This document shows, piece after piece, positions 8,453 through 17,098 of a DNA stretch of 64,000 bases. Made by a program: the position numbers and the translations under genes. Below the pieces are notes generated by a model. The model searched no databases and had not been told where the DNA came from. It saw only the letters and a program-made list of their open reading frames with translations. Every line of letters starts with the position of its first letter. The first letter of the stretch is position 1. This DNA comes from Methylobacterium oryzihabitans (GTDB lineage: Bacteria > Pseudomonadota > Alphaproteobacteria > Rhizobiales > Beijerinckiaceae), in the NCBI RefSeq assembly GCF_004004555.2, contig NZ_SACP01000024.1, positions 26,291 through 90,290 on the forward strand. Direction: 5' to 3'.

Positions 8453-9259
8453 ATGACGGACGATGCGGTCGCCGGGGAGATCCTGGCCGCGGCCGGTGCG
8501 GGCTCCGAGCCCGGCGCCGGGCTGGCGCCCTTCACCGGGCGCGATCCGGAGTTCGACCTGCCGCGCGCCTACCGGATCGCCGCGGCGGTGATGCGGGCGC
8601 GCGCCGCCCGGGGCGAGCGGCCGGCCGGCTGGAAGATCGGCTTCACCAACCGGCGGATGTGGGACGAGTACGGCGTGCGGGCCCCGGTCTGGGGGCCGGT
8701 CTACGACACCACCCTGCGGATCCTCGACGGCACCCCCTGCGCGCTCGCCGGCTTCGCCGAGCCGCGCATCGAGCCCGAGATCGTGTTCCGCCTCGCGCGC
8801 ACGCCGCCGGAGGGGGCCGGCGCCGAGGCGCTGCTCGCCTGCCTCGACGGGGTCGCCCTCGGCTTCGAGGTGGTGCAGTCGCTCTATCCCGGCTGGCGCT
8901 TCCGCGCGCCCGACACCGTGGCGGCCTTCGCCCTGCACGGGCGCCTGTATCGCGGGCCCTGGGTTGCCCTCGACGGGCCGGGCTGGGCCGACCGGCTCGC
9001 CCGCTTCTCCGCGACGCTGACCCGCGACGGCGCGGTGGCCGACCATGGCGCCGCCGAGGCCGTGCTCGGCAGCCCGCTCAACGCCCTGGCGCATCTCGCC
9101 GCCGGGCTTCCCGGGACGCCGTTCGGGCGCGGGCTCGAGGCCGGCGACGTCGTCACGACCGGCACGCTCACCCGGGCCTGCCCGGTCGCCCCCGGCGAGA
9201 CCTGGGCCGCGACCCTCGACGGCCTGGACCTCGCGCCGATCACCCTGTCGTTCACCTGA
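8453..9259 (+). CDS. 2-keto-4-pentenoate hydratase/FAH-type protein
   Basis: 268-residue member of the MhpD/DmpE-H branch of the fumarylacetoacetate-hydrolase fold. These enzymes hydrate 2-hydroxypentadienoate or decarboxylate oxalocrotonate in meta-cleavage of aromatics. Visible features are 'GWKIGFTN', the metal-ligand region 'EPRIEPEIVFRLA', 'ALGFEVVQSLYPGWRF' and the C-terminal 'GDVVTTGTLTRACPVAPGE'. GGGGAGGGA precedes ATG 8453. A GST-type gene follows 12 bases later on the same strand. The exact substrate cannot be read from sequence; no other meta-pathway genes are adjacent. Confidence 0.85.
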   Translation: MTDDAVAGEILAAAGAGSEPGAGLAPFTGRDPEFDLPRAYRIAAAVMRARAARGERPAGWKIGFTNRRMWDEYGVRAPVWGPVYDTTLRILDGTPCALAGFAEPRIEPEIVFRLARTPPEGAGAEALLACLDGVALGFEVVQSLYPGWRFRAPDTVAAFALHGRLYRGPWVALDGPGWADRLARFSATLTRDGAVADHGAAEAVLGSPLNALAHLAAGLPGTPFGRGLEAGDVVTTGTLTRACPVAPGETWAATLDGLDLAPITLSFT

Positions 9260-9271
9260 GCCGGAGCCCCG

Positions 9272-9964
9272 ATGACCCGCACCCTGTACGAACTCGCCGG
9301 CGCCGACGCGAACCGCCGCTTCAGCCCGTTCTGCTGGCGCATCCGCCTCGCGCTGGAGCACAAGGACCTGCCGTTCGAGGGCCGGCCGTGGCGCTTCACC
9401 GAGACCGGGGCGCTCGCCTTCTCGGGCAGCCGCACGGTGCCGGTGCTGGTCGACGGCGAGCGGACGATCGCCGATTCCGGCCGCATCGCCGCCTATCTGG
9501 AGGAGGCCTATCCCGACCGGCCGTCGCTGTTCGGCGGGCCGGGCGGGCAGGCGCTCACCCGGTTCGTCGAGGCGTGGACCGACGGCGTGCTGCACCCGGC
9601 CCTGGTGCCGCTGCTCCTCGCCGACATCCACGACCATCTGCGCCCGGAGGACCAGGACTATTTCCGCCAGAGCCGCGAGGCGCGGTTCGGCAAGCCGCTG
9701 GAGGCCGTGTGCCCCGACCGCGAGGCGCAGCTCGCGACCTTCCGGCGCACGCTCTCGCCCCTGCGCCACACCCTGAAGTCGCAGCCCTTCCTCGGCGGCG
9801 AGGCGCCGCTCTATGCCGACTACGCGGTGGCCGGCGCCTTCCTGTGGGCGCGCACCGTCAGCGGCACGGTCCTGCTGGAGGCGGACGACCCGGTGGCGGC
9901 GTGGCGCGACCGGATTCTGGCGCGACTCGGCGCCGACTCGCGGGCGCTCACCGACGCGGCGTGA
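9272..9964 (+). CDS. Glutathione S-transferase family protein (LigE/LigF-like)
   Basis: 230-residue GST-fold protein. The thioredoxin-like N-terminus has 'RFSPFCWRIRLALEHKDLPF' and 'VPVLVDGERTIADSGRIAAY' (cis-Pro and the glutathione-binding Asp-Ser). A helical C-terminal domain contains 'YADYAVAGAFLWAR'. The 'FSPFCWR' motif resembles the beta-etherase (LigE/LigF) branch and related uncharacterised GSTs. It is probably co-transcribed with the hydratase 12 bases upstream, suggesting a shared role in breakdown of an aromatic or an electrophile. It converges on the rutB-like gene with a 5-base gap. Confidence 0.85.
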   Translation: MTRTLYELAGADANRRFSPFCWRIRLALEHKDLPFEGRPWRFTETGALAFSGSRTVPVLVDGERTIADSGRIAAYLEEAYPDRPSLFGGPGGQALTRFVEAWTDGVLHPALVPLLLADIHDHLRPEDQDYFRQSREARFGKPLEAVCPDREAQLATFRRTLSPLRHTLKSQPFLGGEAPLYADYAVAGAFLWARTVSGTVLLEADDPVAAWRDRILARLGADSRALTDAA

Positions 9965-9969
9965 TCGGC

Positions 9970-10719
9970 TCAGCCCGCCTCCTGCGGCGGGACCTGCCCG
10001 ACCGCGCCGCAGAAATCCGCCACCGTCGAGACCCAGCCGAAGAAGGTCTCGATGTTGTAGAGCGCCGCGCGCTGGGCGAAGTCGGGGCCGGCCTGATGGG
10101 TCGCGTCCTCCAGCACGACCCCGAAATATTCGAGATGGAAGGCGTCGCGCAGGGAGGATTCGACGCAGACGTTGGTGGCGACCCCGGTGAAGACCAGGGT
10201 GCGGATGCCGCGGGCGCGCAGCAGGCTGTCGATGGCGGTGTTGAAGAAGCCGCTGTAGCGCGGTTTCGGCACCACGAGGTCGCCCGGCTGCGGCGTCAGG
10301 GCCTCGACGAGGGCGTAGTCCCACGAGCCCTTGGCGAGCAGCGTGCCGGCCAGTTCCGGCCGCCGCCGCATGGTCTTGAGGGCGTTGGACTTGTGCCAGT
10401 TCGGCGAGCCGGGGCCGCCGGCCTCGCGGTACTCGGCGTCCCAGCCGTTCTGGAAGTAGATCACCGGGATGCCGGCCGCCCGCGCCGCCGCGGCCGCCTG
10501 CGCGACCTTGGCGGTCACGGTCGCCGCGCCCGCGATGTCGAACCCGGCCAGGTCGAGATAGCCGCCCGGCGACGCATAGGCGTTCTGCATGTCGACCACG
10601 ATGAGCGCGGTCTGGTCGGCGCGGAGGCGGAGCGCCTCGGGCCGCGCCGGCAGCGTCACCGGGCCGGAGCCGGATTCGGTCGGGGCATAGCCGGCGGGGA
10701 AGGGGAAGGCGTCCGTCAT
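9970..10719 (-). CDS. rutB: Isochorismatase-family amidohydrolase, RutB-like
   Basis: 249-residue cysteine hydrolase. The catalytic Asp lies in 'LIVVDMQNAYASPGGYLDL', the Lys in 'VVPKPRYSGFFNT', and the Cys in 'GVATNVCVESSLRDAF' after a cis-peptide. The 'AYASPGGYLD' and 'VIYFQNGWDAEY' segments are characteristic of RutB, which cleaves ureidoacrylate peracid in the Rut pyrimidine-degradation pathway. The other rut genes (rutA, C, D, F, G) are not in the window, so the paralogue may act on another carbamoylated amide. It ends 5 bases from the convergent GST gene. Confidence 0.8.
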   Translation of the reverse strand: MTDAFPFPAGYAPTESGSGPVTLPARPEALRLRADQTALIVVDMQNAYASPGGYLDLAGFDIAGAATVTAKVAQAAAAARAAGIPVIYFQNGWDAEYREAGGPGSPNWHKSNALKTMRRRPELAGTLLAKGSWDYALVEALTPQPGDLVVPKPRYSGFFNTAIDSLLRARGIRTLVFTGVATNVCVESSLRDAFHLEYFGVVLEDATHQAGPDFAQRAALYNIETFFGWVSTVADFCGAVGQVPPQEAG

Positions 10720-10758
10720 CCCCCGGACGACGCACGAGGCGTGCCAGCGGCAGGAGGG

Positions 10759-11718
10759 TCAGGACGGGCGCGGCGCCACCATGTCGCGGATCGCCCGGGC
10801 GTTGCGGTGGACAGCCGGGGCGAGCCACGCCCCGGAGACCAGCCACGCGGCCGGGTCCACCGGCCGCAGGGCCTCGGCCAGCCGCCCGGCGAGGCCGGGA
10901 TTGGCCAGAACCGGACAGGGCGCGTCGGTGCGGCGGTAGACCGCCGCCGTGCCTTCGCGCGCGTAGCCGGCATGGGGCACCAGCCCGGCCCGGCGCGCGG
11001 CGAGGTCGAGGGTCTCGCGCACGAAGCCGTGGACGTGGGCGAAGTGGAACCGCTCGTGGGCCGGCTTGCCGGTCGCGGCCATGTCCGGCACCGCGGCGTG
11101 GAGCAGGCCGCCCGGGGCGAGCAGACCGGCGAGCCGCGCCATCGCGTCGGCCGGGTCGCGCAGGTGTTCGAGGACGTGATGCGCCGTGACGAGGTCGAAG
11201 CCGCCCGCCGCGACGGGCGGGTGGTCAAGGTCGTCGAACACCGCGACGCCGTGCTGCCGGCGGGCGTGGTCGGCGTAGTCCCGCCCCGGCTCGACGCCGA
11301 CCGCCTCGCAGCCGCGCGCCCGCGCCGCCGCCAGGAACTCGCCGGAGCCGCAGCCGAAATCGAGCACCCGGGCGCCGGGCGCCAGCACCGGGGCGAGGAG
11401 AGCGGCGCGGCGGCCGGCCTCGCGCTCCGCCCGGCGGAGATGGTGGCGCGGCGGCCCGCCCGCGAAGGCGAACTGGTAGTCGGCCCGGTAGCCGCCGGCG
11501 TAGTACGCCGCGAGCTCGGCGGCGGTCGGCATCGGGTCGGTGCGGATCAGCCCGCAGCAGGCGCAGGCGACCGAGCGCAGCCGCTTGAGGCGCCGGTCGC
11601 TCGCCGCCACCAGCACGGACTCGCCTGACCCGCACAGGTTGCAGTCGGTCGACTCGCCGACGTAGGGGTAGGGGGTGAACGGGACGAGCGAGCGGATCAG
11701 GATTGCCGGCGATACCAT
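10759..11718 (-). CDS. Class I SAM-dependent methyltransferase with zinc-ribbon N-terminus
   Basis: 319 residues. The N-terminus carries two Cys pairs ('CNLCGSG' and 'CACCGLIRTDP') typical of the zinc-binding region found before many methyltransferase_11/23 domains. The SAM-binding domain has 'VLDFGCGSGEFLAAARARG' (motif I), 'GVEPG' (motif II) and 'FDLVTAHHVLEHLRDP' (motif IV). Such proteins often methylate sugars or polyketide-like acceptors in surface glycan loci, but no glycan genes lie beside it. ATG 11718. Substrate unknown. Confidence 0.85.
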   Translation of the reverse strand: MVSPAILIRSLVPFTPYPYVGESTDCNLCGSGESVLVAASDRRLKRLRSVACACCGLIRTDPMPTAAELAAYYAGGYRADYQFAFAGGPPRHHLRRAEREAGRRAALLAPVLAPGARVLDFGCGSGEFLAAARARGCEAVGVEPGRDYADHARRQHGVAVFDDLDHPPVAAGGFDLVTAHHVLEHLRDPADAMARLAGLLAPGGLLHAAVPDMAATGKPAHERFHFAHVHGFVRETLDLAARRAGLVPHAGYAREGTAAVYRRTDAPCPVLANPGLAGRLAEALRPVDPAAWLVSGAWLAPAVHRNARAIRDMVAPRPS

Positions 11719-11792
11719 TCTGACGTCCCACCTCGCTCCCCTGACGCAGGGGAGCCCGAGAGTGTAACGTCGCGGCAGTCCGGTCTAATCCG

Positions 11793-12197
11793 TCAGGCCG
11801 AGGCCGCCTCGGGCAGCCACTCCTCCAGCGTGACCTCGAAGGTCATGCAGATGGTGTTGGCGCCGGCGACGAACGGGCCGCCATGGACGTTGCCCTCCGG
11901 GTCGGCGACTACGCCGGTCAGCGCCGCCCGCACCGAGCCGTCGGGGGTCGACCGGACCTCGCCCGCGAGGCTGACGATCTCGACCGCCGGGCCGCGGACG
12001 TGCTGGTAGCGGCCGTCGATCGTGCCGAGGCAGGCATCGACGAGGCTGCCGAGCGCGCCGCGCACGAAGGCGTTGCGAAACCCCTCGGCGAGGCAGAGCT
12101 TCTCCACGCCCTGGACCAGATCCTCGTTGGGGGCGATGCGGGCATAGGCGACGCGGCCCATCGCGCCTCTCTCGACCGTGATGCGTGCCTCACTCAT
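11793..12197 (-). CDS. PPC/DUF296-domain protein (short)
   Basis: 134-residue single-domain protein of the PPC (plant and prokaryote conserved, DUF296) fold, seen in 'MGRVAYARIAPNEDLVQGVE', 'FVRGALGSLVDACLG', 'EIVSLAGEV' and 'VVADPEGNVHGGPFV'. The fold forms trimers; in plants it accompanies AT-hook DNA-binding motifs, but no AT hook is present here. Its start overlaps the end of a second PPC gene by 8 bases, so the two are co-translated. The typical metal-binding 'GGH' position reads 'HGG'. The role is unknown; context suggests acyl-CoA catabolism. Confidence 0.8.
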   Translation of the reverse strand: MSEARITVERGAMGRVAYARIAPNEDLVQGVEKLCLAEGFRNAFVRGALGSLVDACLGTIDGRYQHVRGPAVEIVSLAGEVRSTPDGSVRAALTGVVADPEGNVHGGPFVAGANTICMTFEVTLEEWLPEAASA

Positions 12198-12744
12198 CGG
12201 GGTTCTCGCGGTAGGGTTGCAGCAGCGGGATGTTCGTCTCGGGGTCGTAGGCCTGCCGCAGCTCGAACCCGTCGAGCGCGGTGACGAGGACCGGGATCGG
12301 GTGGCGGGCGACGATGCAGCTCTCGGTGAGGATGTGCCCGCCCTTCACCGGCCCGGCTTCAGTCCGGATGGTGGCGTGGCAATGGACCAGCGGCTGCCCG
12401 GCCATGCTCTTGCCGAGGGTGGCGTTGCCGAAGACCATGTAGGTCTCGCCGGCCGGGATCGGCGGCCCGTAGGCGATCACCGCCTGCCCGGTCGGGTCGG
12501 GCGGGGCGACGCAGTAGTGCAGCGACTCGAACCAGCCGCCGAGGATCGTGGTCGAGGCGTGGAAGATCCCGGCCTCCGCCAGCGGCCGCACCAGCCCGTC
12601 GAACAGGCTCGTTCCCGGCTGGAGCGCCAGCCGGACGTGGCGCCCGCGCGGCGCCCGCTGGCTGTGGATCCGCACCGGGTTGAACCGGCCCGGATGGATG
12701 AGCGTGCGCGCCCGGGGCTGGCCGTGGGTGGGCTGGGGTCGCAT
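12190..12744 (-). CDS. PPC/DUF296-domain protein (long)
   Basis: 184-residue PPC-fold protein with 'GTSLFDGLVRPLAEAGIFHA', 'HCHATIRTEAGPVKGGHIL' (the conserved His cluster of the family) and 'VARHPIPVLVTALDGFELR'. ATG 12744 is preferred to one 72 bases upstream because GAGG lies before it and the extra residues come from a repeat. The gene overlaps the shorter PPC gene by 8 bases. The tandem, differing PPC pair suggests a heteromeric complex. It is separated from the acyl-CoA ligase gene by a repeat of about 300 bp on the same strand. Confidence 0.8.
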   Translation of the reverse strand: MRPQPTHGQPRARTLIHPGRFNPVRIHSQRAPRGRHVRLALQPGTSLFDGLVRPLAEAGIFHASTTILGGWFESLHYCVAPPDPTGQAVIAYGPPIPAGETYMVFGNATLGKSMAGQPLVHCHATIRTEAGPVKGGHILTESCIVARHPIPVLVTALDGFELRQAYDPETNIPLLQPYRENPDE

Positions 12745-12779
12745 GGGGAGCCTCGGGGGAGAATGTCTGGCGCGGGTTT

Positions 12780-12988
12780 TCCCCTCTCCCCGCGGGCGGG
12801 GAGAGGGCCGTGTCACCGTTCAGGGGACACGGCAAGCGCAGGCGAAGCCGGAGCGGGGGTGAGGGGGTGTCGACGAGTGAGACACTTCCGGAAACACCCC
12901 CTCACCCTCGCGACGATCCTGGCGGATCGCGCTCGCTGCGCTCCCTGAACGGGAGCACAGCCCTCTCCCCGCCCGCGGGGAGAGGAGA
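12780..12988. repeat. Palindromic intergenic repeat (CCCTCTCCCC family)
   Basis: A self-complementary array. The outer arms CCCTCTCCCCGCGGGCGGGG (12782) and CCCTCTCCCCGCCCGCGGGG (12961) are each palindromic. Inner arms GGTGAGGGGGTGT (near 12858-12870) and ACACCCCCTCACC face each other around a short loop. It lies between the acyl-CoA ligase and the PPC genes. A related copy is at 22640-22800. It looks like a dispersed REP/BIME-type element that can fold into a long hairpin. Confidence 0.75.
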
Positions 12989-13061
12989 AGTCGGCGCCAG
13001 TCTCGTCGCCGGACATTTCGCCGAGCAGCTCCCCGCAGAGGGGGGAGGGTGCTGCGGCGCG

Positions 13062-14642
13062 TCAGCCGGCGGCCGGCACCGGCTGGTCCAGCGGCACCTG
13101 CCCGCGGGCCTCCAGCTCGGCCCGGACCGACTTCTTGGTGATCTTGCCGTAGGCCGATTTCGGCAGCTCGTCCCAGAAGAACACCCGCTTGGGCAGCTTG
13201 TAGCGGGACACCTGCGGCTCCAGCCAGGTCAGCAGCTCGCGCTCGTTGACGGTCTCGCCCGGACGCAGCACGCAGACCGCGACGCCGACCTCGCCCCAGG
13301 TCCTGTCCGGCACGCCGAGGATCGCGACCTCGGCCAGCGCCGGGTGCTTGAGCACCTTCTCCTCGATCTCGCGCGGATACACGTTCGAGCCGCCGGAGAT
13401 GTACATGTCCGAGGCGCGGCCGGTGATGTAGAGGAAGCCCTCCGCATCGAGGTGACCGAGATCGCCGGTGCGGAACCAGCCGTCGCGAAACGCCTTCGCG
13501 TTGGCCTCGGGGTTGTCGTAGTAGCCGGCGAACACCGCCGGGCCGCAGACGCAGATCTCGCCGGTCTCGTCCGGGCCGACCTCGCGGCCGTGCTCGTCCT
13601 GGATCGAGACCTGCATGCCCGTCCGCTCGAAGCCGCAGGTGCCGATCTTGGTGTTGCCGCCGTCCTCCGGGTCGTGCAGGGCGGGGGGCAGGACCGTGAT
13701 GTTGCCGGTGACCTCGCCGAGCCCGAAATACTGCACCAGCACCTTGCCGAGCTTGCGCAGGGCGTGTTTCTGGTCCTCGCGGTACATCGGCGCGCCGGCA
13801 TAGATGACGTGGCGCAGCGACGAGTGGTCGTGCCGGTCGACGGAGGGGTGCTCGGTCAGCATCTTCACGATGGTCGGCACCGTGAACAGGTTCGTCACCT
13901 GGTGCCGCGCCACCAGCCCCCACGCCTCGTCGGCGTCGAAGCGGTCGCTGGTCAGCAGCACGGTCTTGGCTCCGCGGGCGACCTGGGTGAGCTGGTGGAT
14001 GCCGGCCCCGTGCGAGAGCGGCGCCACCACGAGCGAGGCGTCCGCTTGCGTCGTGCCCGGCATCAGGTCGCAGAGGTGGTTGGTGACGACGAAGGCCATG
14101 TGGCCGTGGGTCAGCACCGCCGCCTTCGGCCGCCCGGTCGTGCCGGAGGTGAAGAAGAACCAGCACGGGTCGTCGTACTCGACGTCGGCCATCGGCGGGA
14201 CGGCGCCGGCATGAGCCGCCACCACCGCGTCGTAATCCTCGCCGAACGCCGCCGGGCCGATCGCCAGCACGAAGCGCAGATCCGGCACCGCCTCGCGGAC
14301 CGCCGCGACGTGGTCGGGGAAGTCGGCGTGGCAGATCATCGCCGAGGCGCCGCTCGCCTGGGCGAGGTAGGCGACCTCGCCGGGGGTCTGGCGGAAGTTC
14401 GTCGGCACCCAGACCGCGCCGAGGCGCAGGCAGGCGAACAGCGACTCGAACATCTGGTTGCAGTTCTTCGACTGCACCAGCACCCGGTCGCCCTTGGCGA
14501 CGCCGCGCTCGGCGAGCCCCGCCGCCATCGCGTTGACCCGGGCGTCGATCTCGGCCCAGGTCCAGTCGCGGTCGCCCCAGGCGAGGCCGACCGCGCCGGG
14601 GAAGCGCCGGGCCGCCTGCCGCACCCAGTGGGCGAGGTTCAT
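13062..14642 (-). CDS. AMP-dependent acyl-CoA synthetase/ligase
   Basis: ANL-superfamily enzyme that activates a carboxylic acid to the acyl-adenylate and then the CoA thioester; about 526 aa. Motifs: P-loop 'FFFTSGTTGRPKAAVLTHG', A5 'YFGLGEVTG', A7/A8 'GWFRTGDLGHLDAEGF' and 'GRASDMYISGGSNVYP', and the catalytic C-terminal Lys in 'PKSAYGKITKK'. ATG 14642 begins with the family-like 'MNLAHWVRQAARRFPG'. An in-frame GTG at 14696 would overlap the thiolase stop (GTGA) and is a real alternative. It lies in an operon with a thiolase and a TRAP binding protein, consistent with activating an imported organic acid. Substrate not determinable. Confidence 0.9.
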   Translation of the reverse strand: MNLAHWVRQAARRFPGAVGLAWGDRDWTWAEIDARVNAMAAGLAERGVAKGDRVLVQSKNCNQMFESLFACLRLGAVWVPTNFRQTPGEVAYLAQASGASAMICHADFPDHVAAVREAVPDLRFVLAIGPAAFGEDYDAVVAAHAGAVPPMADVEYDDPCWFFFTSGTTGRPKAAVLTHGHMAFVVTNHLCDLMPGTTQADASLVVAPLSHGAGIHQLTQVARGAKTVLLTSDRFDADEAWGLVARHQVTNLFTVPTIVKMLTEHPSVDRHDHSSLRHVIYAGAPMYREDQKHALRKLGKVLVQYFGLGEVTGNITVLPPALHDPEDGGNTKIGTCGFERTGMQVSIQDEHGREVGPDETGEICVCGPAVFAGYYDNPEANAKAFRDGWFRTGDLGHLDAEGFLYITGRASDMYISGGSNVYPREIEEKVLKHPALAEVAILGVPDRTWGEVGVAVCVLRPGETVNERELLTWLEPQVSRYKLPKRVFFWDELPKSAYGKITKKSVRAELEARGQVPLDQPVPAAG

Positions 14643-14692
14643 CGCCCGCCGGGAGCAGGGGGCGACGCCCCCCTTCGGATGGACGGCCGCGC

Positions 14693-15862
14693 TCACCGGC
14701 GGCGCTCCAGGATCGACACGAAGTTCGCCACCGCGGCGCCGCCCATGTTGAACACGCCGGCGAGCCTGGCGTCGGGGATCTGCATCCCGCCGGCCTCGTT
14801 CATCAGCTGCAGGCAGGCCATGACGTGCATCGACACGCCGGTGGCGCCGATCGGGTGGCCCTTCGACTTGAGGCCGCCCGACGCATTGACCGGCAGCCGG
14901 CCGTCCTTCTGGGTGATGCCCTCGCGCACCACCCGGTAGCCCTGGCCCGGCTCGGCAAGGCCCATCGCCTCGTACTCGATCATCTCGGCGACGGTGAAGC
15001 AGTCGTGGGTCTCGACGAGGTCGAGGTCGTCGAGGGTGATGCCCGCCGCCGCCTTGGCCTTGTCCCAGGCCAGACGCGCGCCCGCGAAGGCGGTGGGGTC
15101 GCGCCGCGACAGCGGCAGGATGTCGTTGGCCTGGGCCCGGGCGCGGAAGCCGATCGAGCGGGCGAGCCCCTCGGCGACCTCCTCGTCGGCGACCACGATC
15201 GCGGCGGCGCCGTCCGAGATCAGCGAGCAGTCGGTCCGGCGCAGGGGTGCCGCGACGTAGGGGTTCTTGTCGGAGACGAGGTTGCAGAACTCGAAGCCGA
15301 AGTCGCGCCGCATCTGGGCGTAGGGGTTCTCGACGCCGTTGCGGTGGTTCTTGGCGGCGATGCGGGCCAGCTCCTCGCTGCGGTCGCCGTACTTCTGGAA
15401 GTAGGTGTTGGCGATGCGCCCGAACACGCCGGCGAAGCCGCCGTCGATGTCGGCCTCCTCCTTGCGGTAGGAGGCGCTGAGCAGGATGTCGCTGGTCTGG
15501 GCCAGCGGCGTCGCGGTCATCTTCTCCGCGCCGACCACCAGGGCGACCCGGCCGCGGCCGCTCTCGACGAAGTCGAGGGCGGCGTAGAGGGCGGCCGAGC
15601 CGGTGGCGCAGGCGTTCTCCAGGCGCATCGCCGGGACGTGGGCGAGTTCGGGCAGGCCGAGCGCGACCTGGGCCGCCTCGAAGCCCTGCTTCGAGAAGCC
15701 GTTGTTCATCACCCCGACATAGATGCCGTCGACCTGCTCGGCCCCGAGGCCGGCATGGCTCAGGGCCTCGCCGGAGACCCGGGCCATCAGGCTCTCGACG
15801 TCCGGATCCTCCAGCTTGCCGAAGGGGGTGTGGGCCCAGCCCACGATGCTCGCGCGCGCCAT
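14693..15862 (-). CDS. Thiolase-family acetyl-CoA acyltransferase
   Basis: 389 residues. It resembles the SCP-x-like/non-decarboxylating thiolases: nucleophilic Cys in 'RLENACATGSAALYAA', 'VETHDCFTVAEMIEYEAMG' and the C-terminal catalytic His in 'GGLKSKGHPIGATG'. The thiolase 'CxG' loop near the C-terminus is replaced by 'FNMGGAAVANF', as is usual in this branch. It would cleave or form a 3-ketoacyl-CoA. It sits between a TRAP binding protein (80-base gap upstream) and the acyl-CoA ligase. Confidence 0.9.
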   Translation of the reverse strand: MARASIVGWAHTPFGKLEDPDVESLMARVSGEALSHAGLGAEQVDGIYVGVMNNGFSKQGFEAAQVALGLPELAHVPAMRLENACATGSAALYAALDFVESGRGRVALVVGAEKMTATPLAQTSDILLSASYRKEEADIDGGFAGVFGRIANTYFQKYGDRSEELARIAAKNHRNGVENPYAQMRRDFGFEFCNLVSDKNPYVAAPLRRTDCSLISDGAAAIVVADEEVAEGLARSIGFRARAQANDILPLSRRDPTAFAGARLAWDKAKAAAGITLDDLDLVETHDCFTVAEMIEYEAMGLAEPGQGYRVVREGITQKDGRLPVNASGGLKSKGHPIGATGVSMHVMACLQLMNEAGGMQIPDARLAGVFNMGGAAVANFVSILERRR

Positions 15863-15942
15863 GTTCGTCTCCCGTGTCGATGGGCTCCGATGCGGCGGAG
15901 CCGGGCCGGTCGGGGGCGCCGGTCGGGCGCCCCCCTCGTCGG

Positions 15943-16962
15943 TCAGGCCAGCTTGCCGGTGCTCTTCTCGAGGATCGCGAAGGCCTCCTCGCCGTAGCGG
16001 CCCTTCCACTCGCCGTAGAAGCCGGCCTTGCGCAGCTTCTCGCGGAACGGCGCCGGATCGGGCTGGTTGAAGGCCAGCCCCTTGGCGCTGAGCTCCTGCT
16101 GCAGCGAGGCGTTGAGCTTGGCGACGTCCTCGCGCTCCTTCACGCCGGCGGCGTTGATGTGCTTGGCGACGACGGTGCGCAGGTCGGCCGGCAGCCGCTC
16201 CCAGGCGCGGCGGTTGGCCAGGAACCAGAACCCGTCCCACATGTGGTTGGTGAGCGAGCAGTACTTCTGCACCTCGTTCAGCTTCGCGGTCGCGATGATG
16301 GCGAGCGGGTTCTCCTGGCCCTCGACGATCCGGGTCTGCAGCGAGGAATAGACCTCGTTGAAGTTGATCGAGGTCGGGGCCGAGTCGAACGCCCGGTACA
16401 TCGAGGTCCAGAGCGGGGAGGGCGGCACCCGGATCTTGAAGCCCTTGAGGTCGTCGGGGCCGGTGATCGGCTTCGTCGACGAGGTGGTCTGGCGGAAGCC
16501 GTTGTCCCAGATCTTGTCCATGGCCACGAGGTTGGCCTTGGCGATCTGGCCGCGGATGTAGGCGCCGAGGTCGCCGTCCATCGCCTTCCAGACCGTGTCG
16601 TAATCCGGGAAGGCGAAGCCCATGCCGTTGATCGAGGCCGCCGGCACCAGGGTCGACAGGATCAGGCCCGACAGGGTGAAGAACTCGACGCCGCCGGAGC
16701 GGATCTGGCTCAGGGTGTCGGTGTCGGAGCCGAGCTGGCTCGACGGGAACACCTGGATCTCGACCCGGCCGCCGGTCTCGGCCTTGATCGCCGCCGCCAT
16801 CTCGCGCCCGCGGATGTTGAGCGGATGCGTGTCGGCGAGGTTGTTGGCGAACTTGTAGACGAACTCGGCCGACTGGGCGCGGGCGACCCACGGCGCCCCG
16901 AGGATCCCGCCCGCGAGGGCGGACGAACCGGCGGCGAGCAGGGTGCGACGGGAAACGGTCAT
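15943..16962 (-). CDS. TRAP transporter substrate-binding protein (DctP family)
   Basis: 339-residue periplasmic solute receptor with a Tat/Sec-type signal 'VSRRTLLAAGSSALAGG' ending near 'ARAQSAEF'. The mature part shows the DctP pattern: 'FANNLADTHPLNIRGREMA', 'VEIQVFPSSQLGSDTDTLSQ', the carboxylate-clamp Arg in 'GFKIRVPPSPL', and 'VYSSLQTRIVEGQENP' with the conserved 'VEGQENP'. These receptors deliver organic acids to DctQ/DctM membrane subunits, neither of which is adjacent, so it is an orphan receptor here. It is first in the minus-strand unit and divergent from the IclR gene. Confidence 0.92.
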   Translation of the reverse strand: MTVSRRTLLAAGSSALAGGILGAPWVARAQSAEFVYKFANNLADTHPLNIRGREMAAAIKAETGGRVEIQVFPSSQLGSDTDTLSQIRSGGVEFFTLSGLILSTLVPAASINGMGFAFPDYDTVWKAMDGDLGAYIRGQIAKANLVAMDKIWDNGFRQTTSSTKPITGPDDLKGFKIRVPPSPLWTSMYRAFDSAPTSINFNEVYSSLQTRIVEGQENPLAIIATAKLNEVQKYCSLTNHMWDGFWFLANRRAWERLPADLRTVVAKHINAAGVKEREDVAKLNASLQQELSAKGLAFNQPDPAPFREKLRKAGFYGEWKGRYGEEAFAILEKSTGKLA

Positions 16963-17079
16963 GCTGGAACGGACCTCCTGAACGGGGCCTCGCGGCCCCT
17001 TCGACCTGAAGAGCGGACCTCGCGGCCCGTTCGAGAGAGGGAGAGCCTTCCGGCCCCCTCTGGGCTTCCTCGACCATGG

Positions 17080-17098
17080 TGGTCCATTTGGTGGACCA
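17080..17098. promoter_or_regulatory. Candidate IclR operator
   Basis: TGGTCCA-TTTGG-TGGACCA is a perfect 7-bp inverted repeat in the 251-base gap between the divergent TRAP receptor and IclR-type regulator. It overlaps a second small palindrome (ACCATGGT, 17073-17080). Position and symmetry suit a site for the neighbouring regulator; binding is inferred. Confidence 0.6.
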
